Source: Oceanihabitans sp. IOP_32 (lineage in GTDB: Bacteria > Bacteroidota > Bacteroidia > Flavobacteriales > Flavobacteriaceae). Taken from it: 64,000 nucleotides of DNA. The position numbers and the translations under genes were made by a program. The notes beneath the pieces were generated by a model. That model searched no databases. It saw only the letters and a list, made by a program, of their open reading frames with translations, and was not told where the DNA came from. The DNA is taken from positions 1,371,001-1,435,000 of the forward strand of contig NZ_CP040813.1 of the NCBI RefSeq assembly GCF_009498295.1, written 5' to 3'. This document shows, piece after piece, positions 43,203-51,217 of the stretch (position 1 is its first letter; each line of letters opens with the position of its first letter).

Positions 43203-43430
43203 AATCATCAATGTCCGATATAAGACATAAGACCGCTTCGCTTTAATAATCAAGAACAAAGACTTGATTCTAACTAACTGATAAACAGAAGTACTTTAAT
43301 TAACAAAATATCTCCTTTAAATTTTAATAATTGTTTCAAATAAAAAAAGTAACATTAAAAAAATGTGCAAAGTCCATTATTTTAAAAGAATTGAAAGCAT
43401 CATAGAATTTTTAATCGGACATTATTGATT
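43203..43430. repeat. Segment bounded by 17-bp inverted repeats, possible relic element
   Basis: AATCATCAATGTCCGAT (43203-43219) pairs with ATCGGACATTATTGATT (43414-43430) at 15 of 17 positions. The 228-bp segment between lies in the 384-bp gap before tatD and holds no recognisable gene. It is not related to the TATACCAAWTT family. It could be a second small inverted-repeat element or a chance match in AT-rich DNA. Confidence 0.4.
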
Positions 43431-43554
43431 TTTAAAATAATAATCATAAATAAGCCTCAAACAGATTGCCGTTTTAAATACATACCAGCTTTATACGCGT
43501 GTGAAAAACTGCAAAATCCATGTCATACACCAAATACTTCTCTATTTTTGCAAC

Positions 43555-44322
43555 ATGATAATTACAGATACCCACACCCATTTATACAGCGAAGCCTTTA
43601 GTGAAGACAGAGACGATATGATGAGTCGAGCCATAAAACAAGGCGTTAAACGCTTTTTTATTCCGGCTATAGATTCTTCATATACAACAGCGATGTTGCA
43701 ACTTGAAAAAGACTACCCTGAGTATGTGTTTTTAATGACGGGGTTACACCCTACAAGTGTAAAAGCTAATTATAAAGATGAACTTAAGCATGTTGAAGAT
43801 TTACTGGCAAAACGCGATTTTTATGCCATTGGAGAGATAGGCATAGATTTGTATTGGGACACCTCAACTTTAGAGATTCAAAAAAAAGCCTTTAAGCATC
43901 AAATTCAGCTTGCAAAAAAACATAAACTCCCTATTGTTATTCATTGCCGCGAAGCGTTTAACGAAATATTTGAGGTTTTAGAAGAAGAGAAAAGCGAAGA
44001 TTTATTTGGTATTTTCCATTGCTTCACTGGCACTTTAGAGCAAGCCCATCAAGCCCTATCGTATAATATGAAGCTGGGCATTGGTGGTGTGGTCACCTTT
44101 AAAAACGGTAAAATAGACCAATTCTTAAATCAAATCGATTTAAAACATATAGTACTCGAAACCGATTCGCCTTATTTAGCACCAGTGCCCTATAGAGGCA
44201 AACGAAACGAAAGCGCATACATTATAGAAGTTCTAGAAAAACTGTCCTTAATATATGATACCCCGAAAGAAGTTATCGCCAAAATTACGACCGAAAACTC
44301 AAAAGCCATTTTTAATATATAA
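43555..44322 (+). CDS. TatD family metal-dependent hydrolase (DNase)
   Basis: Cytoplasmic TIM-barrel hydrolase of 255 aa starting at the ATG at 43555 (MIITDTHTHLYSEAF); an upstream in-frame GTG would add 18 residues not expected for the family. Metal ligands are visible: DTHTH near 5-9 (HxH), E in YAIGEIGIDLYWD near 93, H in PIVIHCREAF near 128, H in FGIFHCFTG near 153, and D in VLETDSPYLAPVPYRGKRNE near 203. TatD proteins are 3'-5' exonucleases acting on DNA/RNA. The stop directly abuts the asparaginase gene, so the pair is co-translated. Confidence 0.92.
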   Translation: MIITDTHTHLYSEAFSEDRDDMMSRAIKQGVKRFFIPAIDSSYTTAMLQLEKDYPEYVFLMTGLHPTSVKANYKDELKHVEDLLAKRDFYAIGEIGIDLYWDTSTLEIQKKAFKHQIQLAKKHKLPIVIHCREAFNEIFEVLEEEKSEDLFGIFHCFTGTLEQAHQALSYNMKLGIGGVVTFKNGKIDQFLNQIDLKHIVLETDSPYLAPVPYRGKRNESAYIIEVLEKLSLIYDTPKEVIAKITTENSKAIFNI

Positions 44323-45357
44323 ATGATGAAAAACTCAAAACCTAACATACTACTTATATATACTGGCGGAACTATTGGTATGGTAAAAGATTTTAAAACA
44401 GGGGCACTTCGTGCTTTCGATTTTAAAAATCTAATAAAACGCATTCCTGAATTAAGCTTATTAGAATGCAACATAGATACGGTTTCTTTCAAAGAGCCTA
44501 TAGACTCTAGTAATATGCATCCCAGATACTGGGTACAAATAGCCGAAATGATTGAAGACAACTACCATAACCACGACGGCTTTGTGGTTTTGCACGGTAG
44601 CGATACGATGAGCTATACCGCATCGGCTTTAAGTTTTATGCTAGAGCATTTAGCAAAACCGGTAATTTTTACAGGCTCTCAACTTCCTATTGGCGATTTA
44701 AGAACCGATGCTAAAGAGAACTTAATTACGTCCATACAAGTGGCTTCATTAAAAAACAATAACCAGCCCCTAATTAAAGAGGTTTGTTTGTATTTCGAAT
44801 ATAAATTATACCGAGCCAATAGAACCACAAAAATTAATGCCGAACATTTTGAGGCCTTTGCCTCTTTAAATTATCCAGATCTAGCCGAATCTGGTGTACA
44901 TTTAAAGATAAACAAGGAACATTTATTCAAACCAAATCTCAAGAAAGACCTCATAGTCCATAAAAAATTAGATCAAAACATAGCTTTAGTAAAATTATTC
45001 CCAGGTATTACAGAGGCTGTTTTACAAAGCGTTTTTAACACTAGCGGCTTAAAAGGCATCATTTTAGAAACTTATGGGGCTGGAAACTGCACCACCGAAA
45101 CGTGGTTTATCAATCTTCTGGCACATGCCATTAAAAAAGGCATACATATTATTAATGTTACCCAATGCTCTGGAGGAAGTGTCATTATGGGGCACTACGA
45201 AACCAGTAATCAGTTAAAAGACTTAGGGGTAATATCTGGAAAAGACATCACCACAGAGGCTGCCCTAAGTAAACTCATGTATTTACTTGGAGAAAACATT
45301 CCGCATAAAGCCTTTAAAATCAACTATGAAACTAACTTACGAGGAGAAATATCATAA
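44323..45357 (+). CDS. ansA: Type I asparaginase
   Basis: Cytoplasmic L-asparaginase of 344 aa, hydrolysing asparagine to aspartate and ammonia. The N-terminal nucleophile loop is ILLIYTGGTIGMVKD (Thr in TGGTIG), the second site FVVLHGSDTMSYTASALSFM contains the HGSDT motif, and FTGSQLPIGDLRTDAKENL is conserved in the family. There is no signal peptide, which supports the cytoplasmic type I group. Either of two adjacent ATGs may be the start. It follows tatD with no gap. The C-terminal segment (YETSNQLKDLGVISGKDITTE) is complete. Confidence 0.93.
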   Translation: MMKNSKPNILLIYTGGTIGMVKDFKTGALRAFDFKNLIKRIPELSLLECNIDTVSFKEPIDSSNMHPRYWVQIAEMIEDNYHNHDGFVVLHGSDTMSYTASALSFMLEHLAKPVIFTGSQLPIGDLRTDAKENLITSIQVASLKNNNQPLIKEVCLYFEYKLYRANRTTKINAEHFEAFASLNYPDLAESGVHLKINKEHLFKPNLKKDLIVHKKLDQNIALVKLFPGITEAVLQSVFNTSGLKGIILETYGAGNCTTETWFINLLAHAIKKGIHIINVTQCSGGSVIMGHYETSNQLKDLGVISGKDITTEAALSKLMYLLGENIPHKAFKINYETNLRGEIS

Positions 45358-45436
45358 AATTAACTGAAAAAATTTTACAACCTTAAATATTTTTTGTTAT
45401 TTGACCCCCTGTAAGTAAAAGAAATACAATAAAAAC

Positions 45437-45524
45437 AGAGAGGTGGCCGAGTGGCTTAAGGCGCACGCTTGGAAAGCGTGTATACGTTTATAGCGTATCG
45501 AGGGTTCGAATCCCTTCCTCTCTG
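45437..45524 (+). tRNA. tRNA-Ser(GGA)
   Basis: 88-nt class II tRNA. The acceptor arm AGAGAGG pairs with CCTCTCT, the D-arm is TGGCCGAGTGGCTTAAGGC, the anticodon stem CACGC/GCGTG encloses the loop TTGGAAA with anticodon GGA at 45471-45473 (reads UCC/UCU), a long variable arm follows (TATACGTTTATAGCGTATCG), and the T-arm is GGGTTCGAATCCC. The discriminator base is G at 45524; CCA is not encoded. Confidence 0.97.
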
Positions 45525-45599
45525 CTGATATTTTTATTTTTTATTACTTTATTTTTTATATCTTTAAACACTTTAACTAACAAAATTAAGATCGAGATC

Positions 45600-46370
45600 A
45601 TGAAAAGATTATTTTCTATCCTTGCCATTTCTGGAATTATGGCATTCGGAACTGTTAATGCAACGACAACTGCAAACACAGCTACAGCAACTACCGTTGC
45701 TAGTATGACCCAAGAACAAGATGCAGCCCCTGCTGAACAAGTTGGATTTCATCAAGAACTTAAAAACAGGTTCGTTGAAGGAGGTCCAGGATTCATGGGT
45801 ATTGTATTATTGTGTTTAATTTTAGGTTTAGCCATCGCTATTGAAAGAATTATATTTTTAAACCTATCTACAACAAACACTAAAAAATTAACTCAAAACG
45901 TTGAAGATGCCCTTTCATCTGGAGGTGTTGAAGCAGCAAAAGAAGTATGTAGAAACACAAAAGGTCCTATCGCTTCAATATTCTATCAAGGTTTAGATAG
46001 AACAAATGAAGGTGTAGACGCTGCAGAAAAAGCTGTTGTAGCTTACGGTGGTGTACAAATGGGACAATTAGAGAAAAACGTATCTTGGATTTCCTTATTT
46101 ATCGCTCTTGCACCAATGCTTGGTTTCATGGGTACGGTAATTGGTATGATTCAAGCCTTCGATAAAATTGAAGCCGCTGGAGACATGAACCCTTCCCTAG
46201 TTGCAGGTGGTATTAAAGTAGCACTTTTAACTACAGTATTTGGTTTAATTGTAGCGATTATACTTCAAATTTTTTACAATTATATTGTTGCTAAAATTGA
46301 TAGCATTGTTAACGATATGGAAGATGCTTCTATCACGTTAATGGATATGATTATTAAACACCAGAAGTAA
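45600..46370 (+). CDS. exbB: ExbB/TolQ/MotA family proton channel
   Basis: Inner membrane protein of 256 aa that, with ExbD, uses the proton gradient to energise TonB or a related machine. A signal-like N-terminal helix and a Thr/Ala-rich linker precede three family helices: FMGIVLLCLILGLAIAIERI (~60-80), WISLFIALAPMLGFMGTVIG (~160-180, with the conserved Pro and GT) and VALLTTVFGLIVAIILQIFY (~205-225). It is first in a four-gene run with a small membrane protein and two ExbD genes, and 75 bp after the tRNA-Ser gene. Confidence 0.92.
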   Translation: MKRLFSILAISGIMAFGTVNATTTANTATATTVASMTQEQDAAPAEQVGFHQELKNRFVEGGPGFMGIVLLCLILGLAIAIERIIFLNLSTTNTKKLTQNVEDALSSGGVEAAKEVCRNTKGPIASIFYQGLDRTNEGVDAAEKAVVAYGGVQMGQLEKNVSWISLFIALAPMLGFMGTVIGMIQAFDKIEAAGDMNPSLVAGGIKVALLTTVFGLIVAIILQIFYNYIVAKIDSIVNDMEDASITLMDMIIKHQK

Positions 46371-46391
46371 TAATATAAAATTGTAACGATT

Positions 46392-46826
46392 ATGAAAAAA
46401 GTATTAACCATTTTGTTAGGCCTAGTAGGATTACTCTCTATTGTGTTCCTAGCAATGATAATATCAACAGGCGATGAAGCTGTAAAAGCTGGTGAGTCTA
46501 GCGGTACTATAGATACATTTATGTATGTAGCTTATATTATTTTAGGCTTAACCATTGCGTTTGTTGTTATTTTCAGTTTGAAAAACATATTTAGTAACAA
46601 AGAAACGCTTATAAGCACTCTAAAAGGTGTCGGGTTTTTTGCCGTATTAGCTGCTATTAGTTACTTCGGATTTGCCAAAGGTGTTGAAACGCCTTTAAAA
46701 GATGGCGATGTCTTATCGGCAGGAGGCTCACAGTTATTAGGCGCAAGATTATATTTGTTTTATCTTTTATTAGGTATCGCAGGTTTATCTATGTTGTTTT
46801 TCGGAATTAAAAAAATGATCAAGTAA
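46392..46826 (+). CDS. Four-helix membrane protein of unknown function within the exb operon
   Basis: Integral membrane protein of 144 aa with four hydrophobic segments: VLTILLGLVGLLSIVFLAMI (~3-23), FMYVAYIILGLTIAFVVIF (~39-57), GVGFFAVLAAISYFGFAKG (~72-90) and LYLFYLLLGIAGLSMLFFGI (~118-138). No motif of a known family was found, but a protein of this shape lies between exbB and exbD in many flavobacteria, so it is probably a lineage-specific accessory subunit or stabiliser of the ExbBD complex. It ends 1 bp before the next start, indicating tight coupling. Confidence 0.8.
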   Translation: MKKVLTILLGLVGLLSIVFLAMIISTGDEAVKAGESSGTIDTFMYVAYIILGLTIAFVVIFSLKNIFSNKETLISTLKGVGFFAVLAAISYFGFAKGVETPLKDGDVLSAGGSQLLGARLYLFYLLLGIAGLSMLFFGIKKMIK

Positions 46827-46827
46827 T

Positions 46828-47439
46828 ATGGCAAAACGAGCAGCACCAGAAGTTAATGCAGGCTCAATGGCCGACATTGCCTTCTTACTATTAATTTTTT
46901 TCTTAGTGACCACCACTATTGAAAAAGATTCTGGTATAAACAGAAAACTACCTCCTATGGACGATAGCGAAGTAGAACCGCCAATTATTAAAAAGAAAAA
47001 CATCTTTACGGTTTTAATTAATAAAAACGATCAGTTGTTAGTTGAAGATGAGCCTATGGAAATTAAAGATTTGCGTAGGGCAGCGGTTGAATTTTTAGAC
47101 AATGGAGGTGACGGCACTTGCGATTTTTGCCAAGGCGCAAAAGATCCTAGTTCGTCTGATAACCCAGACAAAGCTATTATATCTTTAAAAAACGATCGTG
47201 AAACAACCTATGCCGCTTACATAGCCGTTCAAAACGAACTGGTTGCAGCTTATAACGTATTACGAAATAGAAGAGCTCTAGAATTAGGCCCACAAAAAGG
47301 TTTTAGTAATATGGATTTTATTAAAATGCAAAACAATCTTAAAGATGTGAAGTGGACTGGTGACAAGGAGAAACTGAAAGAACTTGTGGATCAAATCAAG
47401 GTCGAAATCCCTCAAAAGCTTTCAGAGGTTGTAGAATAA
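46828..47439 (+). CDS. exbD: ExbD/TolR family biopolymer transport protein, long form
   Basis: Inner membrane protein of 203 aa with one N-terminal helix (IAFLLLIFFLVTTTIEKDSG) preceded by GSMADIAF, where the aspartate is the proton-carrying residue of ExbD. The periplasmic part contains an extra loop, GDGTCDFCQGAKDPSSSD (~91-110), with a CxxC pair, followed by AIISLKNDRETTYAAYIAVQ, the usual ExbD dimer domain. The CxxC loop recurs in flavobacterial ExbD proteins and might form a disulfide or metal site. It is the first of two adjacent ExbD genes. Confidence 0.9.
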   Translation: MAKRAAPEVNAGSMADIAFLLLIFFLVTTTIEKDSGINRKLPPMDDSEVEPPIIKKKNIFTVLINKNDQLLVEDEPMEIKDLRRAAVEFLDNGGDGTCDFCQGAKDPSSSDNPDKAIISLKNDRETTYAAYIAVQNELVAAYNVLRNRRALELGPQKGFSNMDFIKMQNNLKDVKWTGDKEKLKELVDQIKVEIPQKLSEVVE

Positions 47440-47465
47440 TTTAGAATTAAATAGGATTAAACATT

Positions 47466-47945
47466 ATGTCTAAATTTAAAAAGAAAAAAGATGGAGGATT
47501 GCCTCCAGTGAACACCGCATCACTTCCAGATATTGTATTCATGTTATTATTCTTTTTTATGGTGGCTACCGTAATGAGAGAAAACACACTTAAAATACAA
47601 AATATCTTACCAGTGGCAGACCAAGTTGAAAGACTGGATAAAAAATATCCTATAAGCTATATTTATATGGGTAAGCCAAGTGAGAATTACAAGAAATTTG
47701 GAACGGTTGCTAGAATTCAGCTTAACGATAAGTTTGCCGATATTTCAGAAGTTGGAAGGTTTATCGATGCAGAACGTCTTGCAGTTCGAGAAGAATTAGT
47801 CCCTTATTTAACCGTGTCTTTAAAAGTAGACAAAGACGCTAATATGGGTATAGTTGGTGATGTAAAACAAGAATTGCGTAAAGTAAATGCATTAAAAATC
47901 AACTACACTACTGGTATAGGAGATGCGTTAACGAATATTAAGTAA
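47466..47945 (+). CDS. exbD: ExbD/TolR family biopolymer transport protein, short form
   Basis: Inner membrane protein of 159 aa: basic start (MSKFKKKKDGGLPPVNTAS), then LPDIVFMLLFFFMVATVMRE with the conserved aspartate at the start of the helix, and a periplasmic domain (ARIQLNDKFADISEVGRFID; TVSLKVDKDANMGIVGDVKQ) that lacks the CxxC loop of its neighbour. Two different ExbD proteins beside one ExbB suggest a heteromeric ExbD dimer or two alternative complexes. It is last in the operon, with a strong terminator 25 bp downstream. Confidence 0.9.
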   Translation: MSKFKKKKDGGLPPVNTASLPDIVFMLLFFFMVATVMRENTLKIQNILPVADQVERLDKKYPISYIYMGKPSENYKKFGTVARIQLNDKFADISEVGRFIDAERLAVREELVPYLTVSLKVDKDANMGIVGDVKQELRKVNALKINYTTGIGDALTNIK

Positions 47946-47970
47946 TTAGATCTATCTTAATTTTATACTT

Positions 47971-48002
47971 AAAAGCGTTTTGTTAATTCAAAACGCTTTT
48001 TT
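47971..48002 (+). terminator. Intrinsic terminator of the exb operon
   Basis: AAAAGCGTTTTG-TTAATT-CAAAACGCTTTT: a 12-bp perfect stem followed by more T. Confidence 0.92.
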
Positions 48003-48009
48003 AATTTTA

Positions 48010-48274
48010 ATATCAATTTAATTTTGAAATATCGTATGGTTAATTTGTACTATTTTATTGTTCAGATGCGATAGAAATCGCAGATTCACGAACTCGTTAT
48101 TTTACTATAATATGGGCGTGAGCTAAAATCAAAACATAGCCTGAGTTATGGTTTTATGTTATGACGAAATATGGGCAAAAAAGAACTGCGAAGCACATCA
48201 TGAACACCTATTTATAAAATAGAAAGATGTGAGTAAACGAATTATACGCGACAGGACGTTGTTATTTTGGTATA
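48010..48274 (-). repeat. MITE-like element, full-length copy B
   Basis: TATCAATTTAATTTTGAAAT at the left and TTATTTTGGTATAA at the right, ~265 bp, same orientation as copy A. It is inserted between the exb terminator and the PorT-like gene, ending about 60 bp before that gene's ATG; apparent upstream extension of that reading frame into the element is not credible coding sequence. With the terminator it fills the 388-bp gap. Confidence 0.88.
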
Positions 48275-48333
48275 ACACCAAATCTCTGGCAAAACAAACG
48301 TTTATATTTTTAACAAAACATAAAATACAGCGC

Positions 48334-49026
48334 ATGAAAACTCTAATTCTTATGGCTTTCTTAATAGGTGGTTTTCACACCATTCTGTCTCAAGAAATTG
48401 AAACGACCGCTATAGATTCGTTTTATAAAGAAGATCAATTTTATGCCGGTATAACCTATAACCTCTTATCTAACACGCCCAATAACTTCTCTCAGCAAGG
48501 TTTCTCTACAGGTTTTAGTCTTGGTTTTATAAAGGACATGCCTATTAATAAACAACGCAATATAGCCATTGCAGTTGGTTTTGGTTACGGTTTAAATACG
48601 TTTAACCAAAATATTCTGGTTAGTAAAAACAGCTTTGGTCAATACGAGTACAGCATATTAAGTGGCAGTGACACATATTCTAAAAACAAATTCACAACAC
48701 ATATGTTAGAATTACCCATAGAGTTTAGATGGCGTACTTCAACACCAACCCAATACGATTTCTGGCGCATTTACGCAGGATTTAAGCTAGGTTATACATT
48801 TGCAAACACCACAAAGCATGTTGGTGATTTGGGAGCCTTTAAACATCATAACGTCGCTGGTTTTAATAATTTCCAATATGGATTAACCCTTAGTGCTGGA
48901 TATAACACTTGGAATATCCATTTATATTACGCTTTAAACTCTATATTTAAGGACGATGTACTAATAGATGGCACTAAAACAGATCTTAATGCTGTTAAAT
49001 TAGGACTAATGTTTTATATATTATAA
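48334..49026 (+). CDS. PorT-like outer membrane beta-barrel protein
   Basis: Exported protein of 230 aa; the ATG at 48334 is used because it starts a proper signal peptide (MKTLILMAFLIGGFHTILSQ), whereas earlier in-frame Mets lie in a repeat element. The mature part is a small beta-barrel of the PorT type: FYAGITYNLLSNTPNNFSQQ, FSLGFIKDMPINKQRNIAIA, MLELPIEFRWRTS, WRIYAGFKLGYTFANTTKH, and an end of alternating hydrophobics (NAVKLGLMFYIL). PorT itself takes part in type IX secretion, but many paralogues exist. Its position after exbB-exbD-exbD is common in flavobacteria. It overlaps the convergent PAP2-like gene by 6 bp. Confidence 0.82.
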   Translation: MKTLILMAFLIGGFHTILSQEIETTAIDSFYKEDQFYAGITYNLLSNTPNNFSQQGFSTGFSLGFIKDMPINKQRNIAIAVGFGYGLNTFNQNILVSKNSFGQYEYSILSGSDTYSKNKFTTHMLELPIEFRWRTSTPTQYDFWRIYAGFKLGYTFANTTKHVGDLGAFKHHNVAGFNNFQYGLTLSAGYNTWNIHLYYALNSIFKDDVLIDGTKTDLNAVKLGLMFYIL

Positions 49027-49629
49027 CCAATAATTCACTAAAATTAATTGCGGTATAAGGCCCACAAAAGCTCCTGTAATTAATTCTTGATAGGTGTGCG
49101 CTTTTAAATGTAGCCTCGACGTTGCTACTGCACCCATTACTATGGCCATAAGTGCTAAGGTGCCACCAATGTTTATTTTAAAATGAATACTTAAAGCAAT
49201 AAAAAACATATACAATCCGGAGACCGCTATCATGTGAATACTGGCTTTAAATTTAAAAAGCACTAAAATTAAACAAGCGAGATTAGAGTATAAAATACCT
49301 ACAAAAAAATAATACAGTTCAATAACTTGGTTTGGCGTAACTACACGCTGTAATACCAAAACCAGCACCAAGCAATTAATTAACAACGGATAGATACGCT
49401 CTTTGGTACTCTCTAAATTAATGGTTTTAACGTGGCCAGTGATTTTTAGTAAATAGTACAACAACACCGGTAAAATAAGGGTTAAAATAAAGAGTGCCAC
49501 GACTTGAGCTCGAACAATTTCAACTGGAATAAATCTTGGAGTTTTAGCAAAATAAAACACCACACCAAATAGAGGCATTAATAACGGATGAAAAATATAA
49601 GAGAAACTCTTTAAAATGCCATTAATCAT
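49021..49629 (-). CDS. PAP2-like membrane phosphatase-related protein
   Basis: Integral membrane protein of 202 aa with about six helices. Fragments of the PAP2 phosphatase signature can be seen: KERIYPLLIN near 83, KASIHMIAVSGLYMF near 131 (in place of PSGH) and SRLHLKAHTYQELITGAFVG near 172 (SRxxxxxH-D type). This is the layout of the compact 'PA-phosphatase-like' group in Bacteroidota. The central serine-glycine motif is changed, so catalysis is uncertain. Possible substrates are undecaprenyl or phosphatidate phosphates. It ends the minus-strand run that includes rpoN and asnS. Confidence 0.75.
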   Translation of the reverse strand: MINGILKSFSYIFHPLLMPLFGVVFYFAKTPRFIPVEIVRAQVVALFILTLILPVLLYYLLKITGHVKTINLESTKERIYPLLINCLVLVLVLQRVVTPNQVIELYYFFVGILYSNLACLILVLFKFKASIHMIAVSGLYMFFIALSIHFKINIGGTLALMAIVMGAVATSRLHLKAHTYQELITGAFVGLIPQLILVNYWL

Positions 49630-49696
49630 TTTATTAAAATTTTAATACCTCAAACCAGAAATGGTAAAAAGCAATAAACGCAAACCAAGAGATCAC

Positions 49697-51157
49697 TTAA
49701 ATTTCCTTACGCAATCGAGCCACAGGAATATCTAATTGTTCTCTGTATTTAGCAACGGTTCGACGCGCTATGGGATATCCTTTTTCTTTTAAAACCACCG
49801 CTAAAGCCTGATCTGTAAGTGGTTTTCGTTTATCTTCAGCTTGAATAACGGTCTCCAAAATTTTCTTAATTTCTCTGGTAGAAACATCTTCACCTTGAAC
49901 GTTTTTCATAGATTCAGAAAAGAATTCCTTAATTAACTTCGTCCCGTATGGCGTATCTACATACTTACTATTTGCTACTCTGGAGACTGTGGAGATATCC
50001 ATAGAAATTTCGTCGGCAATGTCTTTAAGAATCATGGGCTTTAAATTACGCTCATCACCAGTTAAAAAATACTCTTTTTGGTAGTGCATAATAGCGCTCA
50101 TGGTTACAAAAAGTGTTTGCTGGCGTTGCTTAACCGCCTCTATAAACCACTTTGCAGCATCTAGCTTTTGTTTTATAAAGATTACCGCATCTTTTTGCGA
50201 TCCCGACTTCTCTTTACTTTCTTTATACCCTTTAAGCATATTGCTATACTCGCGAGAAACGTGAAGTTCTGGAGCATTTCTGCCATTAAGCGTGAGTTCT
50301 AGTTCGCCCTCTACAATTCTAATAGCAAAGTCTGGCACCACATGCTCTACTATTCTATTATTACCAGCGTAAGAGCCACCGGGTTTAGGGTTTAAACTTT
50401 CAATTTCAGAAATCGCCTCTTTTAATTGAGCCTCAGAAATATTAAATTTTTGTATTAATTTAGAATAATGCTTTTTAGAAAATTGCTCGAAAGCGGTATC
50501 TATAATATTTATCGCTAGTTCTGTACGCGCTGTTTTATCTTTTCGGTGCAATTGAATACTTAAACATTCTTGCAAATTTCTTGCACCAACACCTGCAGGA
50601 TCTAACTGATGTACCACTTGTAACACCGAGGCTACCTTCTCTTCGTCGGTATAGACGTTTTGAGTAAAGGCCAAATCGTCGGTAATATCGGCTATTGAAC
50701 GTCGTATATATCCTGTTTCATCTACACTGCCCACCAGAAACTCGGCGATAACAAATTCTTCATCGGTTAGTCTAAAGGTATTTAACTGATTGATGAGGTG
50801 TTGGGTAAAGGAAATTCCTGCAGCATAAGGCATGGTTTTTTCCTCATCGTCGCTACTGTAATTACTGGTTTGCGTACGATAATCTGGAATTTCATCGTCG
50901 CTTAAATATTCGTCTATATTTATGTCTTCGGCTTCAATGCTTTCATTATCGTTAAAATCGTCTGTGGTATTATCTAAATCCACATCGTACTCACTATCGT
51001 GCTCCTCCTTACCAGCTTCTAATGCTGGATTCTCTTCAAGCTCTTGCTTTAAACGCTGCTCAAAAGCTTGTGTGGGCAACTGTATCAATTTCATTAATTG
51101 AATTTGCTGCGGCGACAGTTTTTGCGATAATTTAAATTGTAAATGTTGTTTAAGCAT
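49697..51157 (-). CDS. rpoN: RNA polymerase sigma-54 factor
   Basis: Sigma-54 of 486 aa. Region I is the Gln/Leu-rich N-terminus (QFKLSQKLSPQQIQLMKLIQ, LPTQAFEQRLKQELEENPAL), region II is acidic (DVDLDNTTDDFNDNESIEAE), and the core-binding region includes AEFLVGSVDETGYIRR and QLDPAGVGARNLQECL. The C-terminal RpoN box ARRTVAKYRE lies at 464-473. Transcription by this sigma needs an AAA+ activator, and none is encoded in this window. It follows asnS after 60 bp. Bacteroidota rpoN controls only a few known functions, so regulon inference is not possible here. Confidence 0.97.
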   Translation of the reverse strand: MLKQHLQFKLSQKLSPQQIQLMKLIQLPTQAFEQRLKQELEENPALEAGKEEHDSEYDVDLDNTTDDFNDNESIEAEDINIDEYLSDDEIPDYRTQTSNYSSDDEEKTMPYAAGISFTQHLINQLNTFRLTDEEFVIAEFLVGSVDETGYIRRSIADITDDLAFTQNVYTDEEKVASVLQVVHQLDPAGVGARNLQECLSIQLHRKDKTARTELAINIIDTAFEQFSKKHYSKLIQKFNISEAQLKEAISEIESLNPKPGGSYAGNNRIVEHVVPDFAIRIVEGELELTLNGRNAPELHVSREYSNMLKGYKESKEKSGSQKDAVIFIKQKLDAAKWFIEAVKQRQQTLFVTMSAIMHYQKEYFLTGDERNLKPMILKDIADEISMDISTVSRVANSKYVDTPYGTKLIKEFFSESMKNVQGEDVSTREIKKILETVIQAEDKRKPLTDQALAVVLKEKGYPIARRTVAKYREQLDIPVARLRKEI

Positions 51158-51217
51158 GTTATGACTTACTTTAAGCTAAAGCTAATACCTCTTAGTTACC
51201 AATATACAATTCTTTTA

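Noticed and set aside
48229-48333. N-terminal extension of the PorT-like protein
   Set aside because: It would start inside a repeat element and place 35 charged residues before a clear signal peptide.
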